Assembly (NCBI RefSeq): GCF_026341275.1
Contig: NZ_JAIFZO010000002.1
Coordinates: 2,705,264 to 2,769,263 of the forward strand
Origin: Streptomyces ortus
GTDB taxonomy: Bacteria; Actinomycetota; Actinomycetes; Streptomycetales; Streptomycetaceae
Reading direction: 5' to 3'
Length of the DNA stretch: 64,000 nt
Part shown: piece after piece, positions 1 to 9,967 of the stretch
How the letters are laid out: every line of letters begins with the position of its first letter
Numbering within the stretch: the first letter of the stretch is position 1
Program-made: the position numbers and the translations under genes
The notes under the pieces: generated by a model
Told to the model about the DNA's origin: nothing
Databases searched by the model: none
The model's input: only the letters and a program-made list of their open reading frames with translations

Positions 1-936
1 ATCCTCGAAATGGTGCGAGCAAATGGAGCCGTGTCGCTCCGTGAGCTCGCCCGCGTCGTCCAGACCTCCGAAGTGACCGTACGGCGGGACGTGCGCGCAC
101 TGGAGGCAGAAGGACTCCTCGACCGCCGACATGGCGGTGCGGTATTGCCGGGCGGGTTCACGCGGGAGTCCGGCTTTCCGCAGAAATCTCATCTCGCGAC
201 CGCCGAGAAGACGGCCATCGCCGACCTCGCCGCGGGTCTCGTCGAAGAGGGCGAGGCCATTGTGGTGGGGGCGGGAACCACCACGCAGGAGCTGGCTCGC
301 CGGCTCGCGCGGGTGCCGGGGCTGACCGTCGTCACCAATTCCCTGCTGGTGGCCCAGGCGCTGGCCCATGCCAACCGTGTGGAAGTCGTGATGACCGGCG
401 GCACCCTGCGCGGTTCCAACTACGCCCTGGTGGGCAGCGGGGCCGAGCAGTCCCTCCAGGGGCTGCGGGTCTCCCGGGCCTTCCTGTCGGGAAGCGGGCT
501 CACCGCCGAACGGGGGCTGTCCACCTCCAACATGCTGTCGGCCTCGGTCGACCGCGCGCTCGTCCAGGCGGCGGCCGAGGTCGTCGTCCTGGCCGATCAC
601 ACCAAGCTCGGTGCCGACACGATGTTCCAGACGGTGCCGACCGATGTGATCACCCGCCTGGTCACGGACGAGCCACCGGCCCAGGACGACCGAGCGGCCA
701 CCGAACTGCAGGCCCTGGCCGACCAGGGCGTACAGATCGCGGTGGCGGGAGCGGGTGGTTCGGGCGGCGATACGGTCCCGGCGGGGCGCCAGCCGCCACG
801 CCGGGACGTGCCGCTGCCCGGCCCCCGACGCGGCCAGGTGCCCGGGGCGGGACCGCAGTTGCGCAGCGCCGCGGCGGTGCTGGGCGACCAGGGCCAGAGC
901 GAGCGGGCGCGGGTCGCCGATATGCGCAGACGCTGA
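1..936 (+). CDS. DeoR-family transcriptional regulator (5' end outside window)
   Basis: The frame is open from base 1, and the residues before the first ATG (ILE-MVRANG) fit a normal DeoR N-terminus, so the true start lies upstream. The first ~55 residues form a DeoR helix-turn-helix (VSLRELARVVQTSEVTVRRD) with the usual DRRHGGA turn. A DeoR C-terminal sensor domain of the sugar-phosphate-binding type follows, with GAGTTT and VVLADHTKLG motifs. The last ~65 residues are Gly/Pro/Arg-rich and probably disordered, longer than the core family. It likely represses a sugar or related catabolic operon, but the ligand cannot be read from sequence. The stop overlaps a 21-bp tandem repeat. Confidence 0.88.
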   Translation: MLEMVRANGAVSLRELARVVQTSEVTVRRDVRALEAEGLLDRRHGGAVLPGGFTRESGFPQKSHLATAEKTAIADLAAGLVEEGEAIVVGAGTTTQELARRLARVPGLTVVTNSLLVAQALAHANRVEVVMTGGTLRGSNYALVGSGAEQSLQGLRVSRAFLSGSGLTAERGLSTSNMLSASVDRALVQAAAEVVVLADHTKLGADTMFQTVPTDVITRLVTDEPPAQDDRAATELQALADQGVQIAVAGAGGSGGDTVPAGRQPPRRDVPLPGPRRGQVPGAGPQLRSAAAVLGDQGQSERARVADMRRR

Positions 937-1028
937 CAACGGAGTGGTGCTGACGGACAACGGAGTGGTGCTGACGGACGGCGGTCCAGTTCGTACGTCA
1001 GACTCACAGGTCCGGCTCGTACGTCAGA
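935..1028. repeat. Short tandem and direct repeats between DeoR and TetR genes
   Basis: A 21-bp unit is present twice back to back (935-955 and 956-976, identical), starting inside the DeoR stop codon. A degenerate third start follows at 977. A separate 12-bp direct repeat, TCGTACGTCAGA, occurs at 991-1002 and 1017-1028. The genes on either side converge. Replication slippage is the simplest explanation. Confidence 0.8.
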
Positions 1029-1031
1029 GTG

Positions 1032-1598
1032 TCAGGCTTTGAGGCCCCGCAGCGTCAGTGCCAGCAGGCGGTCGGCCAACTCCGGGTCGCCCGGGGTCTC
1101 TTCGGCGGCCAGCGCGATCGCGTTGGTCAGCTGAAGCAGATCACCGATGGCGACACCGGTGCGTACGGAGCCTGCCTGCTGCGCGCGCGAGAGCAGGGCG
1201 CTGCCCGCCTCGCGCATCGGGCCACTGCACTGCGCGAGCGCCGAGGCGTCGTCGTGCGAGGCCGACATGAGCGCGCGTGACAGTCCGCGGTACTCACTCG
1301 CATGAGTGATGACGGCGCGCAGCCATTCCACGAGCGCCGTGCACGGATTCGATGCGTCCAGAAGTTCGCGTGAGCGGCTCAGCAGGTCGCTGACCGCGTC
1401 CGCGAAGACCGCGTTCAGCAGGGCGTGCCGGTTGGGGAAGTGGCGGTAGAGGGTGCCGATTCCCACGCCCGCGCGTTTCGCCACGTCCTCAAGGGAGGCG
1501 TCGGTGCCGTTCTGGGCGAACGTGGCCCTTGCCTCGGTGACCAGGCGGTCGTGGTTGCGGCGGGCGTCCGCGCGCATCCCTGCCGGGGGGTTGGCCAT
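1032..1598 (-). CDS. TetR/AcrR-family transcriptional regulator
   Basis: 188 residues. The N-terminal TetR DNA-binding domain (about 10-60) contains the helix-turn-helix SLEDVAKRAGVGIGTLYRHF followed by PNRHALLNAV. The C-terminal ~120 residues are all-helical and match the ligand-binding fold of TetR proteins with the RADARRN N-terminus, such as YcdC/AcrR-like regulators. It converges with the DeoR gene and is followed on the same strand by no close partner, so its target is unknown. A heptameric tandem repeat about 60 bp upstream could be an operator. Start chosen at ATG 1598. Confidence 0.88.
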   Translation of the reverse strand: MANPPAGMRADARRNHDRLVTEARATFAQNGTDASLEDVAKRAGVGIGTLYRHFPNRHALLNAVFADAVSDLLSRSRELLDASNPCTALVEWLRAVITHASEYRGLSRALMSASHDDASALAQCSGPMREAGSALLSRAQQAGSVRTGVAIGDLLQLTNAIALAAEETPGDPELADRLLALTLRGLKA

Positions 1599-1659
1599 GG
1601 TTTGCCTGACCTCTCTTGCGTCCTGCAGCGCGGGTGTGGCCGGCCCGATGACCGAATTC

Positions 1660-1680
1660 GTCTGACGTCTGACGTCTGGC
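1660..1680. repeat. Three tandem heptamers (GTCTGAC) upstream of the TetR gene
   Basis: GTCTGAC, GTCTGAC, GTCTGGC in direct succession, 62 bp upstream of the TetR start codon. It may be an operator or slippage product. There is no dyad symmetry. Confidence 0.6.
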
Positions 1681-1722
1681 GTGGGGCGGTCGGACGGGTG
1701 CTGTGGGTCGGTGTGGCCGTTT

Positions 1723-1742
1723 GCGCAGTTCCCCGCGCCCCT
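1723..1742. repeat. Copy of dispersed intergenic repeat (GCGCAGTTCCCCGCGCCC core)
   Basis: This GC-rich core recurs, in either orientation, only between genes in this window: near 17397, 21381, 26588, 28955 and 55849. It looks like a REP-type Streptomyces intergenic element of unknown function. Confidence 0.65.
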
Positions 1743-1789
1743 GAAAGACGTCCCCGTGCCTTTGGAAGGCGCCCCGCGTCCCTGGAAAG

Positions 1790-1829
1790 CACTGACGGGG
1801 CGAGCCCCGTGAGGCGCGCCCCGTCGGTG
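1790..1829 (-). terminator. Hairpin terminator of the carboxylase alpha-chain gene
   Basis: Arms at 1790-1802 and 1817-1829 give a 13-bp stem (core GACGGGGCG/CGCCCCGTC, one wobble pair) with a 14-nt loop. It sits 13 bp past the stop codon of the minus-strand alpha-chain gene. There is no U-tract, as is usual for Streptomyces. Confidence 0.6.
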
Positions 1830-1841
1830 TGACGGCCGGTG

Positions 1842-3614
<1,773 letters not shown>

Positions 3615-3986
3615 GTTGGCTCCCTCTCCTTGAAACAAGCCGAGTTTAGGGACTGCCGACACGTCGTTTCGACCCGTCCCCGATGGTGAGCTTGCCCACA
3701 CGGAGCGTGATACAAGGCCTGCTCGCCCGCGATTTCCCTTGCCGTACCTCGGTACGCAGGGGCCTTGCCCTGAACCCTAGCTCTCCGGTGTGGTCAAGGT
3801 CTCTGTGTGTCCGTGCTGCGCGCCACTCGGTTTCTTTGTGGAGACCCTACGAATGGCCCAACGATTCTTTGCCCTCCGCGGATCCCTTGTACCTGGGTTT
3901 ACTCGTTAGTAGCGTGCTCGCTGGCGTACGGATACTTGAGGTAACAGGGCCCTGCTCGGGCGGAAGTCGAAAGTGGGTGGGGGCCG
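3615..3986. other. Divergent intergenic region with small dyads
   Basis: No gene is seen in 372 bp between the alpha-chain start and the membrane-protein gene. It holds a 14-bp dyad CGTACC-TC-GGTACG (3743-3756) in the probable alpha-chain leader. It also holds a dyad TACT-CGTT-AGTA (3900-3911) overlapping a plausible promoter for the rightward gene, TTGTAC (3887-3892) and TAGCGT (3910-3915) with a 17-bp spacer. The dyad resembles operators of TetR-type fatty-acid regulators, but no regulator can be named. Confidence 0.4.
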
Positions 3987-4592
3987 GTGGTCCGCAGACC
4001 GGTGGCGTTTGTGACCGCGATCGTGCTCTTCGTGGAGGCGGTGGGCATCGCGTGGGTCAACTGGTTCATGGGTGTCGTCGTCGACCGGCAGGACATGTCC
4101 CTGGCGGGGCTCGACCCGGACGTGATGTCCACGTCGTCGAAGGTCGCCGGGCTGGTCTTCGGCCTCTACTTCGCGCTCTGCGGCTTCACCGCGCTGCGCG
4201 TCGGCCTGCGTGACCGGGCGCCCGCGGGCCTCGGCCGCATCCTGCTGATCAGCGCGGCGGTGGTGCACGCCCTGCTCGGCGCGTTCGCCGTCGGGCTGGT
4301 GGGCTGGGGCGCGTTCGCGTTCATGATGGTCGTACTGGGCCTGATCGTGCTGATCTTCATGACGTACGACCGGCTGGAGGCCACGAGGTCCGACGCGGGC
4401 CCCGGCGGCCCCGGGGAGCCTGACGGCCCGGCGGACCCCGGTGGGGCCGAGGGACTTGGTGGCGTCGAAGGGCCCGGGGGCGCCGAGGGGCCGGGTGGTC
4501 CCGAAGGGCCCGGCGGTGCCGGAAACGCCGGTGGCACCGGGGCTGCCGGTGACGGCATCCTGCCTCCCCCGCGCACGTCTTCGGTCTCCTGA
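3987..4592 (+). CDS. Four-helix membrane protein with Gly/Pro/Glu-rich tail
   Basis: 201 residues from GTG 3987. Four hydrophobic segments occupy roughly residues 5-25, 50-70, 85-105 and 105-127, with short polar loops. From about residue 130 the sequence switches to a low-complexity tail built from repeats of GPGG, EGPGG and PGGAEG type up to residue ~190. The tail is probably cytoplasmic and disordered. No enzymatic motif is visible. It lies divergently from accA2 and converges with maf. Function unknown; the position beside carboxylase genes appears conserved in Streptomyces from memory. Confidence 0.8.
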   Translation: MVRRPVAFVTAIVLFVEAVGIAWVNWFMGVVVDRQDMSLAGLDPDVMSTSSKVAGLVFGLYFALCGFTALRVGLRDRAPAGLGRILLISAAVVHALLGAFAVGLVGWGAFAFMMVVLGLIVLIFMTYDRLEATRSDAGPGGPGEPDGPADPGGAEGLGGVEGPGGAEGPGGPEGPGGAGNAGGTGAAGDGILPPPRTSSVS

Positions 4593-4626
4593 CCCACCGC
4601 GACCCGGCGGGGGCGTCCGGCACCCG

Positions 4627-5247
4627 TCACGTCTCCCGTGGGGTCCACAAGTCCGTGATGTTCACGTCCAGTTCGGCCAGCAGGCGGCGTACCAGGGGCA
4701 GCGAGAGGCCGATGACGTTGCCGTGGTCGCCGTCGATGCCGTCGACGAACGGGGCCGAGCGGCCGTCCAACGTGAACGCCCCGGCGACGTGCAGCGGCTC
4801 GCCCGAGGCGACGTACGCGGCGATCTCCGCGTCGGTCGGCTCGCCGAAGCGGACGACCGTGGACGCCACGGCCGAGGTGTGACGGCCCGCCTCCGTGTCC
4901 CACACGCAGTGGCCGGTCTGCAGGACGCCCGCCCGGCCGCGCATCGACTTCCAGCGCGAGGTCGCCTCCTCGGCGTCGACCGGCTTGCCGTACGCCACGC
5001 CGTCCAGTTCCAGTACCGAGTCGCAGCCGATCACCAGGGCGCCGATGACCTCGGGCCGTGCCGCCACCACGGACGCCTTCGCCTCGGCGAGGGCGAGCGC
5101 GAGTTCGGCGGGGGTCGGGGCGGTCACGGCGTCCTCGTCGACCCCGCTGACAAGGACCTCGGGGTCGAGTCCGGCCTGCCGCAGCAGTCCGAGGCGGGCG
5201 GGGGACTGGGAGGCGAGAACGAGCCTGCGGCGCGGCTGATCAGTCAT
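4627..5247 (-). CDS. maf: Maf-family nucleoside triphosphate pyrophosphatase
   Basis: 206 residues, full length for Maf/YceF/YhdE proteins. These hydrolyse non-canonical or methylated NTPs to monophosphates and have been linked to division arrest. Diagnostic motifs are [18 protein letters not shown] at the N-terminus, the catalytic region [21 protein letters not shown], and the C-terminal [17 protein letters not shown]. Start ATG 5247. The gene lies 33 bp downstream of the mmpB micropeptide gene on the same strand, so the two are probably cotranscribed. Confidence 0.95.
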   Translation of the reverse strand: MTDQPRRRLVLASQSPARLGLLRQAGLDPEVLVSGVDEDAVTAPTPAELALALAEAKASVVAARPEVIGALVIGCDSVLELDGVAYGKPVDAEEATSRWKSMRGRAGVLQTGHCVWDTEAGRHTSAVASTVVRFGEPTDAEIAAYVASGEPLHVAGAFTLDGRSAPFVDGIDGDHGNVIGLSLPLVRRLLAELDVNITDLWTPRET

Positions 5248-5280
5248 GCGGCCAGCGTATCCAGCCGCTGTCGGCCGGTC

Positions 5281-5409
5281 TCACATGAGGCCGAGGATGA
5301 TCATCGCGAAGACCACGGCAAGGGCGATGAGAACGCCGAGCCGCCGCAACATGTCCTGCATGTCGCGCAGCTCCTTCGGCGGCTCGTTCTCCGGGTCGGA
5401 CCACAGCAT
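5281..5409 (-). CDS. mmpB: 42-residue membrane micropeptide, MmpB-like
   Basis: Reading the minus strand gives an ATG at 5409 and a 42-codon frame starting MLWSDPENEPPKELRD. It ends in one strongly hydrophobic helix (LGVLIALAVVFAMIILGLM) that runs to the C-terminus. The acidic/amphipathic N-terminal half followed by a terminal membrane anchor matches the tiny Streptomyces proteins named morphogenic membrane protein MmpB, which I recall being encoded beside maf. GGAGAC abuts the start, with GGAGCC further upstream. It is too short for many gene callers. Upstream lies a perfect 16-bp palindrome that may control it. Confidence 0.72.
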   Translation of the reverse strand: MLWSDPENEPPKELRDMQDMLRRLGVLIALAVVFAMIILGLM

Positions 5410-5445
5410 GTCTCCGATCGTGGCTCCGGCGCGCCCGCGGACGCC

Positions 5446-5470
5446 TGAGTACGCGTACTCATCTTGAGTA
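5446..5470. promoter_or_regulatory. Perfect palindrome plus half-site upstream of mmpB-maf
   Basis: TGAGTACG-CGTACTCA (5446-5461) is a perfect 16-bp palindrome. Three bases later TGAGTA (5465-5470) repeats the half-site. The last arm TACTCA and this half-site form a second dyad. It lies 37 bp upstream of mmpB in a locally A+T-richer stretch, with the divergent SGNH hydrolase gene on the other side. Confidence 0.6.
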
Positions 5471-5578
5471 AAAGGGTCGCTGGTTCCGTTAATGGTCCAC
5501 TCCCTGCTACCGTTCCCGGTATCGCTAAAGGGACTCTGATCCCATTAGGAGCCCCTTGAGGAACTGGAGGGAACCGCT

Positions 5579-6718
5579 GTGTTCACCACCGCCTGGACCG
5601 CTTCTCCGCAGTCGCCCAGCACCGGCTTCACCCCCAACTGGTCGCAGGAGGGCTTCTGGCGCCAGTCCCTGCGCCAGGTCGTCCGCCTCACCGCGGGCGG
5701 CGACCGCGTCCGTATCCGCCTCTCGAACGTGTACGGGACCTCGCCACTGCGGATCGCGGGCGCGACCCTCGCCCGTACGGCCCTCGGTGCCGATGCCGGT
5801 GCCGCCCTGCGGTCCGCGCCGGTGCGGCTCGCTTTCGGCGGGGGCGCGTCCGTCGAGATCCCGGCGCGCGGGGAGATCGTCGGCGACGCGGCCGAGCTGG
5901 CCGTGGCGGCCGGGGAGTCGGTGACCGTCACACTCCACCTGGACGCCGTCACCGGACCCGCCACCTTCCACGCGCAGGCCTTCGCGACCAGTTACCGGGG
6001 CGCGGGCGACCTCCTGGCGGACACCGCCGGCGCGGGCTTCGGCGAGAGCGACGAGTCCTGGTACTTCCTGACCGCGGTCGACGTCTCCGCCGGGCGCACG
6101 GACGGCGTGGCGCTCTTCGGCGACTCGATCACCGACGGGTTCGGGTCCACGCCCGGCGCGAACCGCAGATGGTCCGACGCCCTCGCCGCGCGCACCGGGC
6201 GGCCCGTGCTCAACGCCGGGATCGGCGGCAACCTGCTGCTCAACGACTCGGCCTGGTACGGGGAGAAGGGCGTCCACCGGCTGGCACGGGATGCGCTCTC
6301 CCTGGCCGGCGTCGACACCCTCGTCGTGCTGCTCGGGCTCAACGACATCGGGTTCAGCGAGGCGGCGGCGGAGCCCACGTACCGGCCCGCGCCGCTGATC
6401 GAGCTCGATGAACTGGTCGCGGGACACCGGGAGTTGATACGGCAGGCGCGGGAACGCGGGCTGCGGGTGGCCGGGGCGACGCTGCTGCCCTTCGGGAAGT
6501 CCGACCACTGGGGGGAGCGGGCGGCGAAGGTGAGCCACGCGTTCAACGAGTGGGTCCGGGGCTCGGGGGAGTACGACGTCGTGGTCGACCTCCACCGGGC
6601 GCTCCACGATCCTGCCGCGCCTGACGAACTGCTCGGCGCCTACGACTTCGGCGATCACCTGCACCCGAATGACGCGGGATATCGGGTGATGGCCGAAGCC
6701 GTCGCGGAGGTTCTTTGA
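5579..6718 (+). CDS. SGNH/GDSL-family hydrolase (esterase/lipase-like)
   Basis: 379 residues from GTG 5579. Residues 1-170 form a beta-rich N-terminal domain with no signal peptide. The SGNH hydrolase domain follows: block I GDSITDG (nucleophile Ser), block II glycine in AGIGGN, block III GLNDIG, and block V DHLHPND supplying catalytic Asp and His. The N-terminal extension is typical of the DUF459-unrelated, rhamnogalacturonan-acetylesterase-like actinobacterial group. The substrate is probably an ester on a carbohydrate or lipid, but specificity is not readable. It converges with pccE (19 bp between stops). Confidence 0.9.
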   Translation: MFTTAWTASPQSPSTGFTPNWSQEGFWRQSLRQVVRLTAGGDRVRIRLSNVYGTSPLRIAGATLARTALGADAGAALRSAPVRLAFGGGASVEIPARGEIVGDAAELAVAAGESVTVTLHLDAVTGPATFHAQAFATSYRGAGDLLADTAGAGFGESDESWYFLTAVDVSAGRTDGVALFGDSITDGFGSTPGANRRWSDALAARTGRPVLNAGIGGNLLLNDSAWYGEKGVHRLARDALSLAGVDTLVVLLGLNDIGFSEAAAEPTYRPAPLIELDELVAGHRELIRQARERGLRVAGATLLPFGKSDHWGERAAKVSHAFNEWVRGSGEYDVVVDLHRALHDPAAPDELLGAYDFGDHLHPNDAGYRVMAEAVAEVL

Positions 6719-6737
6719 CCGCGGGCCGCCTGGGGCC

Positions 6738-6947
6738 CTACCTGGGCCAGAAGGTGTGGGACCAGGACTGGGGGCCCGGGGCCGGCAAGCGCGTCTGGGC
6801 CAGGCGGGACGGGTCCGACCACGCGTCCCTGTTCCTCGTCGCGCCGGGCGGGGGTGTCTCCACCGCCGCGGCGCGCGCTCTGACCACCGCCAGGGCGGCG
6901 GCCAGCTCCTCGGGGGTCGGATTGCCCCGTACGACCTTGATGTTCAT
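6738..6947 (-). CDS. pccE: Acyl-CoA carboxylase epsilon subunit
   Basis: 69 residues. The N-terminus IKVVRGNPTPEELAAALAVV followed by an Ala-rich helix and the C-terminal tail W-S-x-P-S-R-L...P-x-P-G-x-x-x-W is the signature of the actinobacterial epsilon subunit. The epsilon subunit binds and stimulates the beta subunit of propionyl-CoA carboxylase. It lies 72 bp downstream of pccB on the same strand, as in S. coelicolor pccB-pccE. Confidence 0.92.
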   Translation of the reverse strand: MNIKVVRGNPTPEELAAALAVVRARAAAVETPPPGATRNRDAWSDPSRLAQTRLPAPGPQSWSHTFWPR

Positions 6948-7019
6948 GTCCGCTCCCGTTCTCGACCGGCGTTCACCAGGCGTCCTACCCGCGTTGCCGG
7001 GCGGGCTGCGTACTGCGTA

Positions 7020-8618
7020 CTAGAGGGGGATGTTGCCGTGCTTCTTCGGCGGCAGGGACTCCCGCTTGGTGCGCAGCGCCCGCAGGCCGCGTACGACGTG
7101 GGAGCGGGTGTCGGAGGGCAGGATCACCCCGTCGATGTAACCGCGCTCGGCCGCCGTGTAGGGGTTGAGGAGCGCGTCCTCGTACTCCTGGATCAGCCGG
7201 GCCCGTGTCGCCTCCTGCTCGGCCTCGGGGGTGGCGGCGATGGCGCGGCGGTGCAGGATGTTCACCGCGCCCTGGGCGCCCATCACGGCGATCTGCGCGG
7301 TCGGCCAGGCCAGGTTGAGGTCCGCGCCCAGGTGCTTGGAGCCCATGACGTCGTACGCGCCGCCGAAGGCCTTGCGGGTGATGACCGTGATCAGGGGGAC
7401 GGTGGCCTCGGCGTAGGCGTAGATCAGCTTGGCGCCCCGGCGGATGATGCCGGTGTGCTCCTGGTCGACGCCCGGCAGGAAGCCGGGGACGTCCACGAAG
7501 GTGAGGACGGGGACGTTGAAGGCGTCGCAGGTGCGCACGAAGCGGGCCGCCTTCTCGCTCGCGTCGATGTCCAGGCAGCCCGCGAACTGCATCGGCTGAT
7601 TGGCGACGATGCCCACCGGGTGCCCCTCCACGCGGCCGAAGCCGGTGAGGATGTTCGGCGCGAACAGCGGCTGCGTCTCGAAGAACTCGGCGTCGTCCAG
7701 GACGTGTTCGATCACCGTGTGCATGTCGTACGGCTGGTTCGCGCTGTCCGGGATCAGCGTGTCGAGCTCGCGGTCCTCGTCCGTCGTGGTCAGGTCCGCC
7801 TCCTCGGGGAAGGCGGGCGGCTCGCTGAGGTTGTTCGACGGGAGGTAGGACAGCAGCGACTTGACGTACTCGATCGCGTCCTTCTCGTCGCCCGCCATGT
7901 GATGGGCCACGCCCGACACCGCGTTGTGGGTGCGCGCGCCGCCCAGCTCCTCGAAGCCGACGTCCTCGCCGGTGACCGTCTTGATGACGTCCGGGCCTGT
8001 GATGAACATGTGCGAGGTCTGGTCGACCATCACCGTGAAGTCGGTGATGGCGGGGGAGTAGACCGCGCCGCCCGCGCACGGGCCGACGACCAGGCTGATC
8101 TGCGGGATCACACCCGAGGCGTGCGTGTTGCGGCGGAAGATCTCGCCGTACATGCCGAGCGCCGCCACGCCCTCCTGGATCCGGGCGCCGCCCGAGTCGT
8201 TGATGCCGATGACCGGACAGCCGGTCTTCAGAGCGAAGTCCATCGCCTTCATGATCTTCTGGCCGAAGACCTCGCCGAGGGCGCCCCCGAAGACGGTGAA
8301 GTCCTGGGAGAACACGGCCACCGGACGGCCGTCCACCGTGCCGTAGCCGGTCACCACCCCGTCCCCGTACGGGCGGTTGTTCTGCAGGCCGAAGTCCGTC
8401 GAGCGGTGCCGGGCGAACTCGTCGAACTCGACGAACGAGCCCTCGTCCAGCAGCAGCTCGATCCGCTCACGAGCCGTCAACTTGCCCTTGGCGTGCTGCT
8501 TTTCGACGGCACGCGCCGAGCCGGCGTGCGTCGCCTCGTCGATGCGGCGCCGCAGATCCGCGAGCTTGCCCGCGGTGGTGTGGATGTCGGTCTCGTGCTG
8601 CTGTTCCGGCTCGGACAT
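7020..8618 (-). CDS. pccB: Propionyl-CoA carboxylase beta chain (carboxyltransferase)
   Basis: 532 residues, the family length. It transfers the carboxyl group from biotin on the alpha chain to propionyl-CoA, giving methylmalonyl-CoA for polyketide and odd-chain metabolism. Motifs include [12 protein letters not shown], the N-terminal CT domain [14 protein letters not shown], the CoA oxyanion loop [11 protein letters not shown], the C-terminal CT motif [13 protein letters not shown], and the catalytic-site segment [17 protein letters not shown]. The Asp that decides propionyl over acetyl preference in PccB is plausibly the D of YDVMGSK. It lies divergently from birA. Confidence 0.96.
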   Translation of the reverse strand: MSEPEQQHETDIHTTAGKLADLRRRIDEATHAGSARAVEKQHAKGKLTARERIELLLDEGSFVEFDEFARHRSTDFGLQNNRPYGDGVVTGYGTVDGRPVAVFSQDFTVFGGALGEVFGQKIMKAMDFALKTGCPVIGINDSGGARIQEGVAALGMYGEIFRRNTHASGVIPQISLVVGPCAGGAVYSPAITDFTVMVDQTSHMFITGPDVIKTVTGEDVGFEELGGARTHNAVSGVAHHMAGDEKDAIEYVKSLLSYLPSNNLSEPPAFPEEADLTTTDEDRELDTLIPDSANQPYDMHTVIEHVLDDAEFFETQPLFAPNILTGFGRVEGHPVGIVANQPMQFAGCLDIDASEKAARFVRTCDAFNVPVLTFVDVPGFLPGVDQEHTGIIRRGAKLIYAYAEATVPLITVITRKAFGGAYDVMGSKHLGADLNLAWPTAQIAVMGAQGAVNILHRRAIAATPEAEQEATRARLIQEYEDALLNPYTAAERGYIDGVILPSDTRSHVVRGLRALRTKRESLPPKKHGNIPL

Positions 8619-8771
8619 CGGGATGCGGCTCCCTGCCTGCTCAGTGGGGACGTGAGGGTGAGGTGCTCAGAAGGGGGTTGGGCTCAGATGGGGGATCGGC
8701 TACTCATCCGTAGCGTAGTGGCGTGCCTACCGATCGGCAGTGCGGCGTTTACCACACCTAGGGTGGGTTGC

Positions 8772-9677
8772 ATGACGCCGCGAGATGACTCAGACGCGAA
8801 CAGCGACGCGCACAGCAATCCGTGGTCCGACCTGGACCGTCCGCCGCTCAACGCCGTGGCGCTGCGCCGAGCGCTCGTGCGCGACGGGGGGCGCGCGGGC
8901 CTCTGGTCCGACGTGCGGGTGGTGGCCCGTACCGGCTCCACCAACTCCGACCTCGTCGCCCTCGCCGCGGACGGCAGGGCGGCGGAGGGCGCGGTGCTGA
9001 TCGCCGAGGAACAGCACGCCGGACGGGGGCGCCTCGACCGGCGGTGGACGGCGCCCGCCCGCTCGGGCCTCTTCTTCTCCGTGCTGCTGAAGCCCACCGG
9101 CGTCCCCGTCGAGCGGTGGGGCTGGCTGCCGCTGCTCGCCGGCGTCGCGACGGCGACGGGCCTCTCCCGGTCGGCCGGCGTGGACACGGCCCTGAAGTGG
9201 CCCAACGACCTGCTGGTGACGGTCGACGGCGTGGAACGCAAGGTCGGCGGCATCCTCGCCGAACGCGCCGGGGCCGACGCGGTCGTCGTCGGCATCGGCA
9301 TCAACGTCACGCTTCGCGCCGACGAGCTGCCCGTGCCGGGCGCCGGATCGCTCGCCCTCGCGGGCGCGGCGACCACCGACCGGGACACCATCCTGCGGAC
9401 CGTCCTCCGCTCACTCGAACAGTGGTTCGAGAAATGGCGGAGTGTGGGAGGCGATCCCGCCGCGTCCGGCCTGCAGGACACCTACGCGGCCGGCTGCGCG
9501 ACGCTCGGCCGGGAGGTGCGCGCCGAACTGCCCGGAGACAGGTCGATCGCCGGGGAGGCGGTCGCCCTCGACGGCGACGGACGGCTGGTACTGGCCACCG
9601 CGGAAGGGGTGCAGCAGCCCGTGGGCGCCGGAGACATCGTGCACCTGCGCCCGGCGGGATCCCCGGGGGACGAGTGA
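8772..9677 (+). CDS. birA: Biotin--[acetyl-CoA-carboxylase] ligase
   Basis: 301 residues from ATG 8772. The same frame stays open far upstream, but that extension is antisense to pccB and is not coding. It has a group I biotin protein ligase fold without the N-terminal repressor helix-turn-helix. Seen are VVARTGSTNSDL, the biotinoyl-AMP loop AGRGRLDRRW, the catalytic KWPNDLL, KVGGILAE and GIGINV, and a small C-terminal beta domain. It charges the lysine in EAMKMEQ of the alpha chain encoded 5 kb away. It is divergent from pccB, sharing a 153-bp promoter region. Confidence 0.95.
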   Translation: MTPRDDSDANSDAHSNPWSDLDRPPLNAVALRRALVRDGGRAGLWSDVRVVARTGSTNSDLVALAADGRAAEGAVLIAEEQHAGRGRLDRRWTAPARSGLFFSVLLKPTGVPVERWGWLPLLAGVATATGLSRSAGVDTALKWPNDLLVTVDGVERKVGGILAERAGADAVVVGIGINVTLRADELPVPGAGSLALAGAATTDRDTILRTVLRSLEQWFEKWRSVGGDPAASGLQDTYAAGCATLGREVRAELPGDRSIAGEAVALDGDGRLVLATAEGVQQPVGAGDIVHLRPAGSPGDE

Positions 9678-9730
9678 CGGACGCGTCCGGTGGGATCACC
9701 TGGAAACGGGTGACGGACGCGTTCGGTGGG
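9674..9730. repeat. 21-bp direct repeat over the birA stop codon
   Basis: GTGACGGACGCGTCCGGTGG at 9674 recurs with one mismatch at 9710-9730. The first copy contains the birA TGA. It is probably a short duplication. The rest of the 290-bp gap to the cyclase gene shows no gene and no strong site. Confidence 0.6.
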
Positions 9731-9967
9731 GTACGCGGGGCGTTCCGCGCGTTCTCCGCGCCGGCCGCCTGTTCGCGCTGGTGGTGAGCAAGGGGCGCAG
9801 CCGGGCCGTACGACAGGGAGCGGGCCGGGAGGGGACCACCGGACGTACGTGGACGGAGCGGGTCGTGGGCCGTCCGGCCTCGGCGGTCGGGAGTGAGCCA
9901 CAGCACACCTGCCGTAGAGTTGAGGCCGGTCGATACCTGACCGCGGCAGATCGAAAGGGCAGCAGGC

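Noticed and set aside
6756..8771. Long in-frame extension upstream of birA
   Set aside because: It runs antisense through pccB; BirA family similarity begins only after ATG 8772.
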